64,000 nt of DNA, taken from Dioscorea cayenensis subsp. rotundata. Taxonomy: Eukaryota > Streptophyta > Magnoliopsida > Dioscoreales > Dioscoreaceae. Of the stretch, positions 48,326-60,200 are shown one piece after another. Each line of letters starts with the position of its first letter. The stretch's first letter is position 1. The stretch lies in assembly GCF_009730915.1 (NCBI RefSeq), contig NC_052487.1:19088529-19152528 (forward strand), read 5' to 3'. The translations under genes were made by a program, and so were the position numbers. Under the pieces are notes generated by a model. It searched no databases. It saw only the letters and a program-made list of their open reading frames with translations, and was not told where the DNA came from.

Positions 48326-48329
<4 letters not shown>
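46120..48329 (-). CDS. Early nodulin 93 (ENOD93)-like protein
   Basis: ENOD93 proteins are short membrane proteins of about 105-110 aa, first found as nodule-induced and widespread in plants. Recent work on the family points to mitochondria. Coding exons on the minus strand are 48329-48236, 46717-46656, 46399-46324 and 46211-46120. All introns are GT-AG and phases join to a 107-aa product. Family hallmarks are LIVASPDEQ near the N-terminus, REAVQEGFKNASIAAAVTAV (31-50), IPWAKANLNHTAQALIIS (59-76) and the second hydrophobic segment ending FFVTADKTIL (83-92). The ATG at 48329 directly follows a GA repeat; an in-frame ATG at 48413 would add an Arg-Glu repeat and is disfavoured. Intron 1 is 1.5 kb and holds a 100-bp duplication. 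Confidence 0.85.
47104..47303. repeat. 100-bp tandem duplication inside ENOD93 intron 1
   Basis: Units starting GTCAGAAACT at 47104 and 47204 share GATTCAACCTTTCATCAAA and ACAGTAAAATCAG. The offset is exactly 100 bp with modest divergence. Confidence 0.9.

Positions 48330-48362
<33 letters not shown>
48330..48362 (-). repeat. (GA)n microsatellite at the ENOD93 start codon
   Basis: About 16 GA units on the coding strand, ending directly at the ATG. GA runs in plant 5' leaders can bind BPC-type GAGA factors; here that is only inferred. Confidence 0.9.
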
Positions 48363-48365
<3 letters not shown>

Positions 48366-48419
48366 GGCGAAGCCTTCGCTCTCTCTTGCTCGATTGATAA
48401 CAGAGAAGAACAAATTTGG

Positions 48420-48945
48420 TTTTTTTTTTTTGCTTTAAAATACCAAATTATAGTGGCGAAATAGAAATTTTTCTTCAACAAATTAAAAATATAATAATTA
48501 AAAAATTTATATTATTTTTTTATTTTTTTATCATTATACACATCTGTTTAATGTAATTTAAATTATAATCAATTTTTATTTAAACTCAAAAATTTTAGGA
48601 ATTATTTTTCTATAGAATATAAACAAAATTGTTCATTAATTTTTTTATAAATAATTAAATTATCTAATTAAGAAGGTATGCATCATGGTCCGTGGTCCCA
48701 TGGATGGGGTTTCTGGTGTTCAAAAACAGCATGCCAATACAGTGGGCGGCTTCTTGAGTTTGGTAAAAATAGGCTGGCTTTGCATTATTATTAAAAAGTT
48801 TATGCAGAGAAAAGTTTTGGTTTTCCCAACTCACTTTTAAATATTTATTTTTATCACCTTATAATGGTATTTTATTGCCTTCTTCATTCAAAGAGTTTAA
48901 TAGTTTGAATCTAAACATGGTTTGTCCACAATTATAATATATATA
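48420..48945. other. Upstream region of the ENOD93-like gene
   Basis: AT-rich, with one GC-richer patch (about 48674-48760, CATGGTCCGTGGTCCCATGG). It probably contains the gene's promoter. No confident TATA box. Confidence 0.4.
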
Positions 48946-49945
48946 NNNNNNNNNNNNNNNNNNNNNNNNNNNNNNNNNNNNNNNNNNNNNNNNNNNNNNN
49001 NNNNNNNNNNNNNNNNNNNNNNNNNNNNNNNNNNNNNNNNNNNNNNNNNNNNNNNNNNNNNNNNNNNNNNNNNNNNNNNNNNNNNNNNNNNNNNNNNNNN
49101 NNNNNNNNNNNNNNNNNNNNNNNNNNNNNNNNNNNNNNNNNNNNNNNNNNNNNNNNNNNNNNNNNNNNNNNNNNNNNNNNNNNNNNNNNNNNNNNNNNNN
49201 NNNNNNNNNNNNNNNNNNNNNNNNNNNNNNNNNNNNNNNNNNNNNNNNNNNNNNNNNNNNNNNNNNNNNNNNNNNNNNNNNNNNNNNNNNNNNNNNNNNN
49301 NNNNNNNNNNNNNNNNNNNNNNNNNNNNNNNNNNNNNNNNNNNNNNNNNNNNNNNNNNNNNNNNNNNNNNNNNNNNNNNNNNNNNNNNNNNNNNNNNNNN
49401 NNNNNNNNNNNNNNNNNNNNNNNNNNNNNNNNNNNNNNNNNNNNNNNNNNNNNNNNNNNNNNNNNNNNNNNNNNNNNNNNNNNNNNNNNNNNNNNNNNNN
49501 NNNNNNNNNNNNNNNNNNNNNNNNNNNNNNNNNNNNNNNNNNNNNNNNNNNNNNNNNNNNNNNNNNNNNNNNNNNNNNNNNNNNNNNNNNNNNNNNNNNN
49601 NNNNNNNNNNNNNNNNNNNNNNNNNNNNNNNNNNNNNNNNNNNNNNNNNNNNNNNNNNNNNNNNNNNNNNNNNNNNNNNNNNNNNNNNNNNNNNNNNNNN
49701 NNNNNNNNNNNNNNNNNNNNNNNNNNNNNNNNNNNNNNNNNNNNNNNNNNNNNNNNNNNNNNNNNNNNNNNNNNNNNNNNNNNNNNNNNNNNNNNNNNNN
49801 NNNNNNNNNNNNNNNNNNNNNNNNNNNNNNNNNNNNNNNNNNNNNNNNNNNNNNNNNNNNNNNNNNNNNNNNNNNNNNNNNNNNNNNNNNNNNNNNNNNN
49901 NNNNNNNNNNNNNNNNNNNNNNNNNNNNNNNNNNNNNNNNNNNNN
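48946..49945. other. Assembly gap, 1000 N
   Basis: Exactly 1000 unknown bases between TA-rich flanks. The round number indicates a scaffolding placeholder, so the true length is unknown. Confidence 0.98.
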
Positions 49946-49977
49946 TATAATATATTTATTAATTATATATATGTGTG

Positions 49978-50050
49978 AGTTACTAAAGAGAAGCTAAGAA
50001 AAATAACGCAGTCTGTGATTTTAGTTATAAATATATATAAATATATTAGA

Positions 50051-50145
<95 letters not shown>

Positions 50146-50360
50146 TACTAAAGAGAAGCAAGAAGCGTAACGGGCAAGTTGTGGCAAGTTGTGGTTTTAG
50201 TTATAAATATAATATAAATAAATATAATATAAATATATTAGATATTAATATATATATATATATATATATATACTAAAGAGAAAGCAAGAAGCGTAATCTG
50301 ACAAGTCGTGGTTTTAGTTATAAATATAATATAAATATATTAGATATTAATAAAAATTAA
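49978..50360 (+). repeat. Three diverged repeat units separated by long (TA)n runs
   Basis: ACTAAAGAGAAGC..., then TTTTAGTTATAAATATA and ATATTAGATATTAATA, occurs three times (starts about 49981, 50146 and 50272). Each of the first two units runs into a (TA)n tract (50058-50138, 50250-50270). The third ends ATTAATAAAAATTAAAT. The array probably continues into the gap. Confidence 0.85.
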
Positions 50361-51253
50361 ATATTCTTATCTTGAAAAATATAAAAATCTAATGCTTCTC
50401 TCCTTTGGTTTAGGGCTAGCCGTCGCTCTTCTAAACCACATCCATGAAGTTTCTCAAAAATCCACTAAAAAGCTTCCAATCTTCACAAATCAAGAGGGTT
50501 CTTGGATCTCAACCGGAGGAAGAACTTCCTAAGGCCAGAAGAGTGTCAAGTTCAAATTTGAAAGTGCAAAGTAAGTTTTTCTTCTTTTGATGATCGATTT
50601 AAGGTTTCATAACCAACTTTTAATTTGGGAATTAGAGTTCTCCAGAGATTTGCTTAATTTATTTCTTTGTTCAACCATAATAAATCTTCTCCATTTATTA
50701 GGGTTTCATATGGATTGGATTCTAATGTTAAGCTTTATCTGTGAGTTGGGATTTTTTATTGTGATTTTGGAGAAAGTCTCCTCCTTTTGAATTTTGTGTA
50801 GTGTGATTTGGTGATTTTTCTTTTCTTAAATTGACTTTGGGAATGCTTCAAAAGTGCATTCGTTTGGAGGACTATTGCCTTGCCATGAAAAACCATCAAT
50901 CTGAAACTTTTTATTTTTTTACTGGAATGAAATTTGAAGAAACCAATGCTTTGAAACTTAACGAATTGGATTAATCTCCTTGTTCTTTATAACTCAAAGC
51001 TACACCAATCACATTCATAGTTCAAATAATGTTTATTATTATTTTCTCTAATTTAATTCTTTTTTATATATATTTGTTTTTCATTAGTGCTCTGCTATAT
51101 ATATACACAATATATAGGCACACATAGGTTTTTTGGGTCCTAATGATTAAGTTCATTGTGTAACAAATTAATTTAGAAAAGTCAAATTGTGCTTTTGTAT
51201 ATTTTCCAGTACTCTTATTCATTTTAACACTTTATATTATTATAGGAATTGAC

Positions 51254-53398
51254 AATGGAAAAGTTCAAATGCTCCCATAAATGTGGATGATGGGTATCAT
51301 CGAGTATGAAAAATGCTTCCAAGCCGTCAGCTACTACATCAAAGGTGTGGAGTGATATGACAAAACTTGAATGCGAGGACAAAGAGCTAATAAAGGCACA
51401 ATGCAACCACTGTAAGGGCATTCTATCTGCTAAATCCTCTAGTGGAACATCTCATTTGAGACGCCATTTACAAGGCTGTCTTAAAAAACATAACAAAGAT
51501 ATTAGACAATATACAATAGCAAGTCAGCCAACTGCAAGTGGTGGGTCACTCATCAAGAATTATAAGTATGATGAAGAAGAATGTCGTAGAGCTATTTCAA
51601 TTTTCCTTGCATGTGGTAAGCATTCTTTTAGAACAGTTGAAGAACCAGGGTTTAGATATTTGATGAGTATTGCAAGTCCCAACTATAAAAATATAAGTAG
51701 ACAAACAGCCACGAGAGATGTTTTGCGTTATTATACAAAAGAAAGAGAGCATGTCATAGAAGAGTTGGCTAAAGCCCGGTCGGATATGCCTAGCTCCGAT
51801 AATTGGAAATCTGAGCATACAATTGATGAATATATTTGTGTTACTGACCCATTGGATTAATAGTGACTGGAAATTACAAAAAGAATAATCGAGTTTAGAG
51901 CCTTGACCCTCCTTATGATGGTTTTAAATATCGCAGACGAACTTGTTTTTGTGCTTAGCTCAATGGAAAATAGACAAGAAAAATTTTCGAGCATTACTTT
52001 GGATAATGCTTCTTATAATGATGTTATGGTTTCTTCTATTAAAAAGTCGTTTTCGGGACAAGCAGGGGCTCTTTTTATGTGATGGGGCTTTTTCCAAATT
52101 AGATGTTCTGGGACATATTGTGAATCTCATTGTTCAAAGTCTGGTTTGAAAGCCGATTGATGTTGTTGTTAATAAAAATTCGTGATGGGATAAAAGTACA
52201 TAAAAATCCGGTCCACGCAAGAAAAGATTTTATGAAATGGTTGAAAAAGGTTTTCACTTGAATGGAACTAAAAAATTGCATCAAGATGTGTGTGTCAGGT
52301 GGAACTCTACATATTCAATGCTTGAATCCGCTATTTATTACAAAGATGTGTTAGATTATTGAGGGCGCGAGATAAAAGATTTTTATTGTTTTGCACTTTT
52401 ACGGAGAAGAGTGGGGATCCGTTCTAATTATTTTGCAAGTTTTTTTGAAAGTTTTTTTATGATGTGACTTGTATGTTCTCCGGTTCGAAAATATCCCACT
52501 TCAAATATCTATTTTTAGAGGGGTTTGGAAAAATCCATAGCGTATTGATAGACAACGTTAAAGGTCCGCATTCATTCTTGAGTCCTATGGTTAAGGAGAT
52601 GCAAGAGAAATTCAACAAATATTGGGCAGAATATAGTGTGGTATTGTCTTGTGCAGCTATTTTAGATCCTCGTTACAAGTTGAAGTATGTGGAGTATTGT
52701 TATACAAAACTTTATGGCAGTCATGCATCAGAATTTGTGCAAACTATTCTTAATACACTTGGAATCTTATTTGATGAATACTTGAAGAACTCCAAATTCA
52801 ATTCTTCATCTTTGGTTGGAAATTCAAGTGTTACGGAGGCCAGTTTTGCTGAATTCAGCTGCCAGAATTCTAATATTGCTAGGGCTGAACTTGATAGTTG
52901 TGATGAGAGTGAAGAATACAAAGAGTATTTGAGCAAATCTACATTAGAAATTGAAAAGTCACAATTGGATCTTTACTTGGAGGAAAAATCACTTGAGTTG
53001 AACACTGATATTGATATCTTGGACTATTAGAGTAGAAGCTCAATGAGATATCCTGAACTTTCACTATTGGCCCGCGATCTTTTGGCAATTCCTATATCTA
53101 CCGTGGCATTAGAGTCAGCGTTTAGTATTGGAAAGAAAGTCATCAACTATATGAGGAGTTCACTTAAACCAAAAACTGCTCAGTCGTCGTTTGCTTGGAT
53201 GATTGGATCGCGTGCTAAAGGTTTTTTTCAGAGAGTTAATCTTTTTCATTCTTTTTCCATGTACTTGATATGTTATTTTTACTTATTGATTCCTTAGTTT
53301 GTTATTTTACAATTATATTAGGATTTGAAGATGAAGCATATGTCTCTAGTGATGATGAAAATGATGAGAAAAATGAAGATGTTGCAATGACTTCATAG
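51254..53398 (+). pseudogene. hAT transposase, BED zinc finger to hATC domain, broken
   Basis: The coding exon follows a TTATTATAG acceptor (51245). The BED finger is at about 51345-51480 (VWSDMTKLECED, then Cys-x2-Cys and a HLRRHLQGC end). The RNase H-like core is split by frameshifts between 51860 and 52460 (TLDNASYNDVMV, GHIVNLIVQ readable). DUF4413 is at about 52580-52760 (NKYWAEYSVVLSCAAILDPR). The hATC domain is at about 52950-53220 (RYPELSLLARDLLAIP, SAFSIGKKVIN). An in-frame TAG at 53028-53030 replaces the usual Trp of the LDYW/LDWW motif. A short last exon (53322-53398) is joined across a GT-AG intron and ends in an acidic tail. Not functional as written. Confidence 0.85.
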
Positions 53399-53399
53399 G

Positions 53400-54220
53400 T
53401 AAAATAGTTTTTTGATGTATTTGAAGTTTAGTTTGATTCATTTTAATTTTTGAAGTACATTGAATGATGGAAAAAAGCTCATGGTTTCTCGTCTTTCTTG
53501 ATTTTTTAGATATGTGTATCATGCATTGCTATCATTGTTCCATTATTTTTCCCTAATTTGATTGTTCTCTTAATATTGAAATGTTTAGATGATCTTTTGT
53601 CATATAATCCACTTTTATGTGAAGAGACAAAAAAAACAAAAAAGAAAAAGTTAGTGACTTTCTCAGATTGGATAAGTTGGAGAACTTGGCTTTCTCAATT
53701 GATACTTGTTTCTTTTTCCTCTTATTGATCAATTTGTTTCTCTTTGCTCTATTTGATTAATATGATGCTTGATATTATTTGTCTTGCAGGTAATGTTTTT
53801 ATGCAACAAATTTTGGGAAGAAACAAGTATCAACTTCTAATCTCATATGGATGCCAACAAGAATATATATTAATTACATTTGGCTTTTTGATACCCAGTT
53901 TTGTGCAATGTTTGTTATTTAAGCTGTGTAATATTATCTCATATGATAATGGTTTGCTATTTAAGTAGGATGATGTAGATATATGTATGATAATGGTAAG
54001 TTTGTAAATGTTTGTTAATGTTGTCACATATGTAATGTTCTGCAAGGATAATTATTTTTACTTCCCAGATATGTGATAATGGTTTGTTTATATATATATA
54101 TATATATAATTATATATTTAAATCTACATTTGAGTAATTTTTGGCAATGTAATGTGTTATAGAATAATGTCTTAGGTATTAAACATTTAATAATTAATTT
54201 ATTATTTGTTTAAAAAATTT
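53400..54220. other. 3' non-coding part of the hAT element
   Basis: AT-rich, with a TA run at 54092-54109. No second gene was seen. Confidence 0.5.
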
Positions 54221-54224
54221 ATTT

Positions 54225-54378
54225 GGGCGGGCTTTGGTTTAAGGCTACAAAATCTGGACAGGTTCTGGCAAAATATAAAGCCCATATTATCGGGCCGGGC
54301 CGGGTTTGGGCGAGTTTAAATTTTATGATTATCGGTCTCAGCCCGGTCCGAACCCGGCCCGGCTCATGGACAGGTCTA
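54225..54378 (+). repeat. hAT GC-rich subterminal and terminal repeat
   Basis: The block has clusters such as GGGCCGGGCCGGGTTTGGGC and AACCCGGCCCGGC, ending GGACAGGTCTA. This pattern is typical of hAT ends in plants. Confidence 0.75.
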
Positions 54379-54394
54379 CTCTATCTTCCCTTAC

Positions 54395-54403
54395 TTTATA
54401 AAA
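54395..54403 (+). promoter_or_regulatory. Candidate TATA box of the PPR gene
   Basis: TTTATAAAA begins 69 bp before the ATG at 54464 and only about 17 bp beyond the hAT end. If used, transcription starts near 54430 with a very short leader. Upstream promoter elements would then be transposon sequence. Confidence 0.4.
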
Positions 54404-54463
54404 CCCTTTAAAAACAATCCAAGCAAAACCTCAGGCTTCGCAACGGCGGCGGGACGGCAACCG

Positions 54464-57291
54464 ATGAGAATCCATTGTTTCCGGCGAGGGCTACTCGCCT
54501 TCGGTTCCTACCACCACGATGTCGCTCTCCGGCGCTTCACTACGAGCTACAGCGGCCGGATAGTTCGAGCGGACCCTGCCGGCCTCTCCCTCGCTGTCGA
54601 GGTCGACCCGCCGGACCTCGTCATCGACGTCCGCGGCTACGACCTTCCTCGCCGTGACCTCATTTGCCGAGCTTCCAAGATCCTCCTCTCCTCATCCCAC
54701 TACTCCGACCCCATGCTTGAACTCTCTGACTACCTCCAAACCCTTAACGTAACTCTTTCCACCCTTGAGGTCTCCGAGATCCTCAAGTCCCTCCGTTCCC
54801 CTTCCAAGGCCCTAGAGTTCTTCCGCTTCGTCGCCTCTCTCCCCGGGTACCGCCACGACTGCTTTACCTACAACCGGATCCTCTCCATCCTATCCAAGTC
54901 CAGCGAGGATGTGGATCTCGTGCGCAAGATCGTTGATGAGATGGAAAGGGATGGGGTTCGGGGAAGCATCTCGACGGTGAATATATTGATTGGCATGGTC
55001 GGAGCTGCGGAGATTGAGAGGTGCTTCGAGCTTGCAAAGAAGTGGGATCTCAGGTTCAATGGGTACACTTACAAGTGCTTGTTGCAGGCTTATTTGCGGT
55101 ACCGTGATGTTGAGGGGGCAGCGAAACTTTACTGGGTGATGAGGAGGAAGGGATACAAGTTGGATATTTTTGCTTACAATATGCTTCTTGATGCTCTCGC
55201 AAAAGCTGAAAAGGTATCATTTTTTTTCTCTAACTGAATTGTTCTTTGGTTTTCGAGCTTTGATCTTCTTATGTTTTGATATTTTCTGTGTACTCACTGG
55301 ACTATAGATAGAATGTTGAAAGCATTTTATGCATTAGGAAGATGGAATCAGGGCATTGGGTGATTTTAAGCTTTTAGCACTTCAAATCAGAGCTGGATCT
55401 TTCTTAAGAATAACTGGATTGAGATTAGATAGCATGTTGTAGGCTTCCAGCTTGGTAATTTCATAATTTCCAGTTCTGTTCTGTCTTGAATGATGTCTGG
55501 AGTAGGCACAAATTTATTGCCAATTGCATTCCTTGCCAAGAATTGGTAGAACTTGGCATAAGATGCTAGAGGGCTGACTTTGTTTTTGCTTTTTGAGTAT
55601 CAAGACTTTTGAGTGGTATTCTAATTATTACAAACAACCATTCTCTTGTCATCCTGCTTGTTTGGCTTCTCGCACCAATCAGGTAGCTAACACTGTACAT
55701 CTATCTTTAATTTAAAAAATTCTCAAAATAAGGGAGTGAGCCAAAAAAGGTGATCCTAAATTTCTTGAAATTTTTTAAAAATTTTAAATATAAACAAAAT
55801 TTCTCCCTTGTTTTCCTCTGTTCTATGTAATAGATAGGTATACGACTTCTTAAACTGCATTCCGTTTTGGTTGAGGTTCTGAGGTGTTCCCACTCATTTC
55901 AGTTGGGGAAAAGTTTCTGATTTTGTTGAACTTTAGCAAACAAGAATAAAGCAGTAGATAAATCTTATTTTATGTTTGCAGACTGTCTCTGCTCTCGAAA
56001 GTCACTGTTTAAAAACAGCTTATTTATATATTGTCAATTTTACCTTTTGTATTTCATTTGCTTCTGACTCATGATACTGCTACAGATCAATGAAGCCTAT
56101 ACAGTTTTCAGAGATATGAAGCGCAAGCATTGTGAGCCCGATGTCTATACATACACAATTCTTGTCAGGATGTCAGGAAAGTTGGGGAAAATAAATGAGT
56201 TCCTTTCATATTTTGAAGAAATGTTGACCAAGGGATGCGGCCTTAATTTGATTGCTTATAATACTATTATCCAAGCACTGGCAAAGAACCAGATGGTGGA
56301 TAAAGCAATGTTGGTATTCCATAAAATGATTGATGCTGGTTGCCGGCCAAATGAGTTCACATACAGTGTTATTTTAAATGCTTTAGCTGCAGGAGGTCAA
56401 TTGAATAGGTTATCTGAGGTTGTGGAGATATCTAATAGATATATGAATAAGTCAATCTATGCATATTTAGTGAAGACATTGAGTAAATTAGGCCATGCTA
56501 GTGAAGCCCATAGTTTATTTTGTCGTATGTGGAACATTTATGATGTAGGAGATAGAGATGCTTACATATCTATGCTTGAGATTCTGTGTGATGCTGGAAA
56601 GACATCAGAGGCAATGGATTTGCTTTATAAAATTCATGAAAGAGGGATTGCTACAGATAATGTCATGTATAGTAAGGTATTTACTGCTCTAGGAAAGTTG
56701 AAACAAATAGCACATATTCATGCTCTTTATGAGCATATGAAGCACAATGGTCCACCTGCTAACATATTTACATACAACATTCTTATTTCAAGTTTTGGTA
56801 GATCTGGTCTAACCGATAAAGCACTTGAGCTCTTTGAAGACATGGAGTGTTGTGAATGTAAACCTGATGTGATTACATACAATTCTTTGATAAATTGTCT
56901 TGGAAAGAGTGGTGAGCTTGATGAAGCTCACCTTCGTTTTAAGGAGATGCAAGAAAAGGGAATGAATCCTGATGTTGTCACATATAGTACTCTCATAGAA
57001 TGCTTTGGGAAAGCAAATAAAGTGGATATGGCTTGCAAATTGTTTGATGATATGCTTGCTGCAGGATGCTACCCCAACATTGTGACATACAACATTTTAC
57101 TTGATTGTCTTGAGAAGTGTGGTAGAACTGCAGAAGCACTCAAACTATATGATACTCTGAAACAACAAGGTCTGACTCCAGATTCGATAACTTATGCTGT
57201 TCTAGAACGGCTAAAAAGTGGGTCCCATGGAACAGTAAGAGTCCGCAAGCCGAGTCGTATTGCTTCTTGGGTTGTTAGCCCCTTAAGGTGA
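54464..57291 (+). CDS. ABO5: Mitochondrial pentatricopeptide repeat protein, ABO5 (At1g51965)-like
   Basis: PPR proteins bind organelle RNA. ABO5 of Arabidopsis is mitochondrial and needed for nad2 intron 3 splicing. Two exons, 54464-55213 and 56086-57291 (intron GT-AG, phase 0), give 651 aa, close to the family member's length. The Arg-rich, acid-poor N-terminus (about 1-35) fits a mitochondrial presequence. Family landmarks are RFTTSYSGRIVRADPAG (25-41), KLDIFAYNMLLDALAKAEK at the end of exon 1, and in exon 2 a run of P-type repeats with TYNILISSFGRSG, TYNSLINCLGKSGELDEA, TYSTLIECFGKA and TYNILLDCLEKCGRTAEA. It ends with the conserved WVVSPL. No E, DYW or SMR domain. Exon 1 is much GC-richer than exon 2. 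Intact. Confidence 0.93.
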
Positions 57292-60200
57292 TGGCTACAT
57301 CATATGGGTATAAGTGGGCCACCATGACTTTTGACTCAACATGGATTTTGTTCAAATCAGCCTACATGTGCAATATCATTCCTTTGACACTAGTTTCACT
57401 CATTCAAGCATGAGAGAAACTTTGCTTTTCTGGTTATTTCCTGAAGAGAACTGCTAGATGCACTTTTGTCAACTTTCTAAAAATGGCTGATGGCTATGGT
57501 GGACTTTTATCTCATGGATGCATTATGTATTCACCCTCTGCCAGACTAGTTCAATAGCATGGCACACTTTTTCTTAGTTGAGAGGCTGAAGCAATGATTT
57601 GCCACAAAATGAAGGTATCTTTCATGTCAACTGAATTCCCAAGTAAACATAGCTTTCTTGTTGGTTACATAGCTTTCATGTTTAATTTAGTGGCATTCAT
57701 GTATTATTTCGAAATGCCAAATTTCCACTCAAGTTTGAGAGACTGCCAATTATTGTTCTGTGTGTTTTGCTGTGACTGCCATCATCACATCAGAAGTTGT
57801 ATTGGTTCTTGACTTCAAGCTTGATGGTTATTATTTTCTGCACTGTAGGTTGAAACTGTCATATTGCCACCAAAAATATCTACTTTGATGCTTCACTGTA
57901 AATTCTCTGTATTGGATTTTAACAATTAAAGTTCAGAGGACTACACAAGCTGTAAGTACTTTTGAACTTTGAATTCTTCCTGTACCTCCACTTACTTTGT
58001 CTTCTTCTAGCCATTTTTGCCCCCCAGTAATGTAAGTCTGTGGAAATGTATTGAAATGTATATTTACAATTAAACATAAAAAGACTACTTGAACTAACTG
58101 CAAATTACCAATAGCCAGTTCAGCTATCATATTAAGCACAATGAAACTTTGAGAACTTGACAAAAATAGCTTTATATAGGCTCTCTTCTCTCTTCTCATT
58201 AATAGCTATACATCTTGGTTCCCATCTTTTTTTTTAATTAGTCCAATATCTCTTATTGGACTAATTACATCCAAATTTTTACTGCTTTGTCATAGATTAT
58301 ACCATTCTGATTGTAAGTCAAAGGATCAAAGGTAAACTTAGGCATTAACCTTTGTAATTGATAGATTCTCTCCTTTTCTCAACATGGGTATCTTGTAAAT
58401 AGAAAGGAATTAACTATTTATCTCTATATTTACCACCTGATAACTGCTTTAAGTAGGTTAAGAAATCAAATCTACTGTTGGTTTTCTGTTGAATAAGAAC
58501 CTCTTTTTATATCCTTAAAGGGTTTCTGCGGGAATGAACTTTTTGGGGTTAGTGTACAAGCTGATACATCTTTGATGTTTAAGCTTTAACTAAACATCCA
58601 ACAGGAGCTGTAACTTTCAGTATGGAGGTGCAAACACAGATAATAAATTACTATGACATACTGAATGTCTGATGAAGCCATTTCTAAGTCGGCACATACA
58701 TGGATAGGCAGACATTATGCAATCATTTCTTTTGGTTTGGCCTTCATCTGTTCTGTTTGAGCAAGTGGTCAGGTCCAGAGTCCAAAATAAAAAACACAGA
58801 GCTGGTATAGTGATTTTTGGCATGCTATGCTACGCAGGTCTGGCCATAGAGGCATCTATTAATGGCAATCTAGATGCTGGCATGCAATAAATTGAATTTG
58901 AGGAATATAAAATCTGAATCCTGCTGCTACAAGCCATTGTGACATTCTTTGCTATTTCTACATGTGCTATTTTTCCTTATGAATTTTACTTATAAAGGGA
59001 AGTCTAGTCTAGGTTTCTGAGTATTCTGAATACAAATCAGAGCATAATGTTGTACTCACCACTTATTTTTGGTGTTATTATTCTATTATGTCTTTCAAAT
59101 GCTCTCTGTTTGAATACAGAAGTTTTGGTGAACTTGTGGTTTCTGGTTTGCAAGTTCTTCCTTACGAAATTGAAGAAAATGTTACTGAAGAGTAGCTTTG
59201 CTAAGGAATGGATCTGTGCTTTTATGAGGGAATATCGAATACCATCAGCAACTATGACTTAAGCTGTTCATATGTCTCAGAATTACGTCAGTGCTTTTTC
59301 CTCTTCAAGAATGTAGAATTGTTCCTCCAAGAATATTCCTTCAGATGCCTATTGGAATGACGAATGAGATGCTTTGGTCTTCTTAAAGCTTGTGGAAGGT
59401 GCAACCATGCAACTTAATGCTGTGTTAGAGGACTACTTGTTGGTATTCCTCCCATCTTGTTTTTATCCAGCATTATTGAAGATGTTTTTCTATTCAATAT
59501 CTTTATTTTATCTTTTGGGATAAATTATACATGTGCGAACATATTTATATATTGCTAGTTGAAATAATTCATCTTTTTTTCCTAATAATCAGAAGCGCTT
59601 ATGTGCATTGCTTCTTTTCCCATACCAATTAGCAATTATTGTAGATGAAATTCTCTCGTGATGTTCAAACCAAGCTCTGCGAACTTCAGTGACACGTTTA
59701 GCATCAAATACCAGTATGAATTTGTTTGTGGGTCTTTCTCATTTTCACATACATAGCTATATAAAAGTTCCATTTTACAGTCTCGTGTTGATTCTGGATC
59801 TTTTGAAAGTGTATACTTCTGCCACCGTACTAGCTCTGAAGCATCAGTGCACAACTTGTCAGCTGATGGGAAGGGCATGGAATTCAGGAATTTGTTTATA
59901 AGAATAGAGCTATTATTGGGCCCTAAAAAGGTAGATAACTGGTGTTTGGTTGCTTGTGTGATGTGAAATTTCAGACATAAAACTTTATGCAAATTAAGTA
60001 AATGCCTTGTAGAAAGATACAGAAAAGAGGGAGCTGGATTTCTCTCAAACATGTACAAGTTGAAACAAGAATATTCCTGTACAACTACAGCCACAGTAAG
60101 TAGTGTTATGTCGTCTTGTGAAATATGCAATTCTGAATAAAAGAATATCACGTTTAGCTTGAATGTGAAAGTTTTATTTGGAAATCAAGTAGAGTTTCAT

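Larger units (their letters stand above)
50390..54378 (+). mobile_element. hAT element with BED-finger transposase (DAYSLEEPER/RICESLEEPER-like)
   Basis: A leader exon ends at 50570 (donor GTAAGT). The transposase gene follows at 51254-53398. The 3' end is the GC-rich subterminal block 54225-54378, whose reverse complement starts TAGACCTGTCCATGAGCC, a common plant hAT terminal repeat. The left terminal repeat was not found and may lie in the N gap or the (TA)n region, so the left limit is approximate. Confidence 0.75.

Noticed and set aside
48922..49950. Long nominal open frame
   Set aside because: It runs through the 1000-N gap, so it is an artefact of unknown bases.
59636..60151. 171-codon minus-strand frame
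   Set aside because: It opens with GTG and has AT-driven composition, no family motif, and no splice or promoter support.
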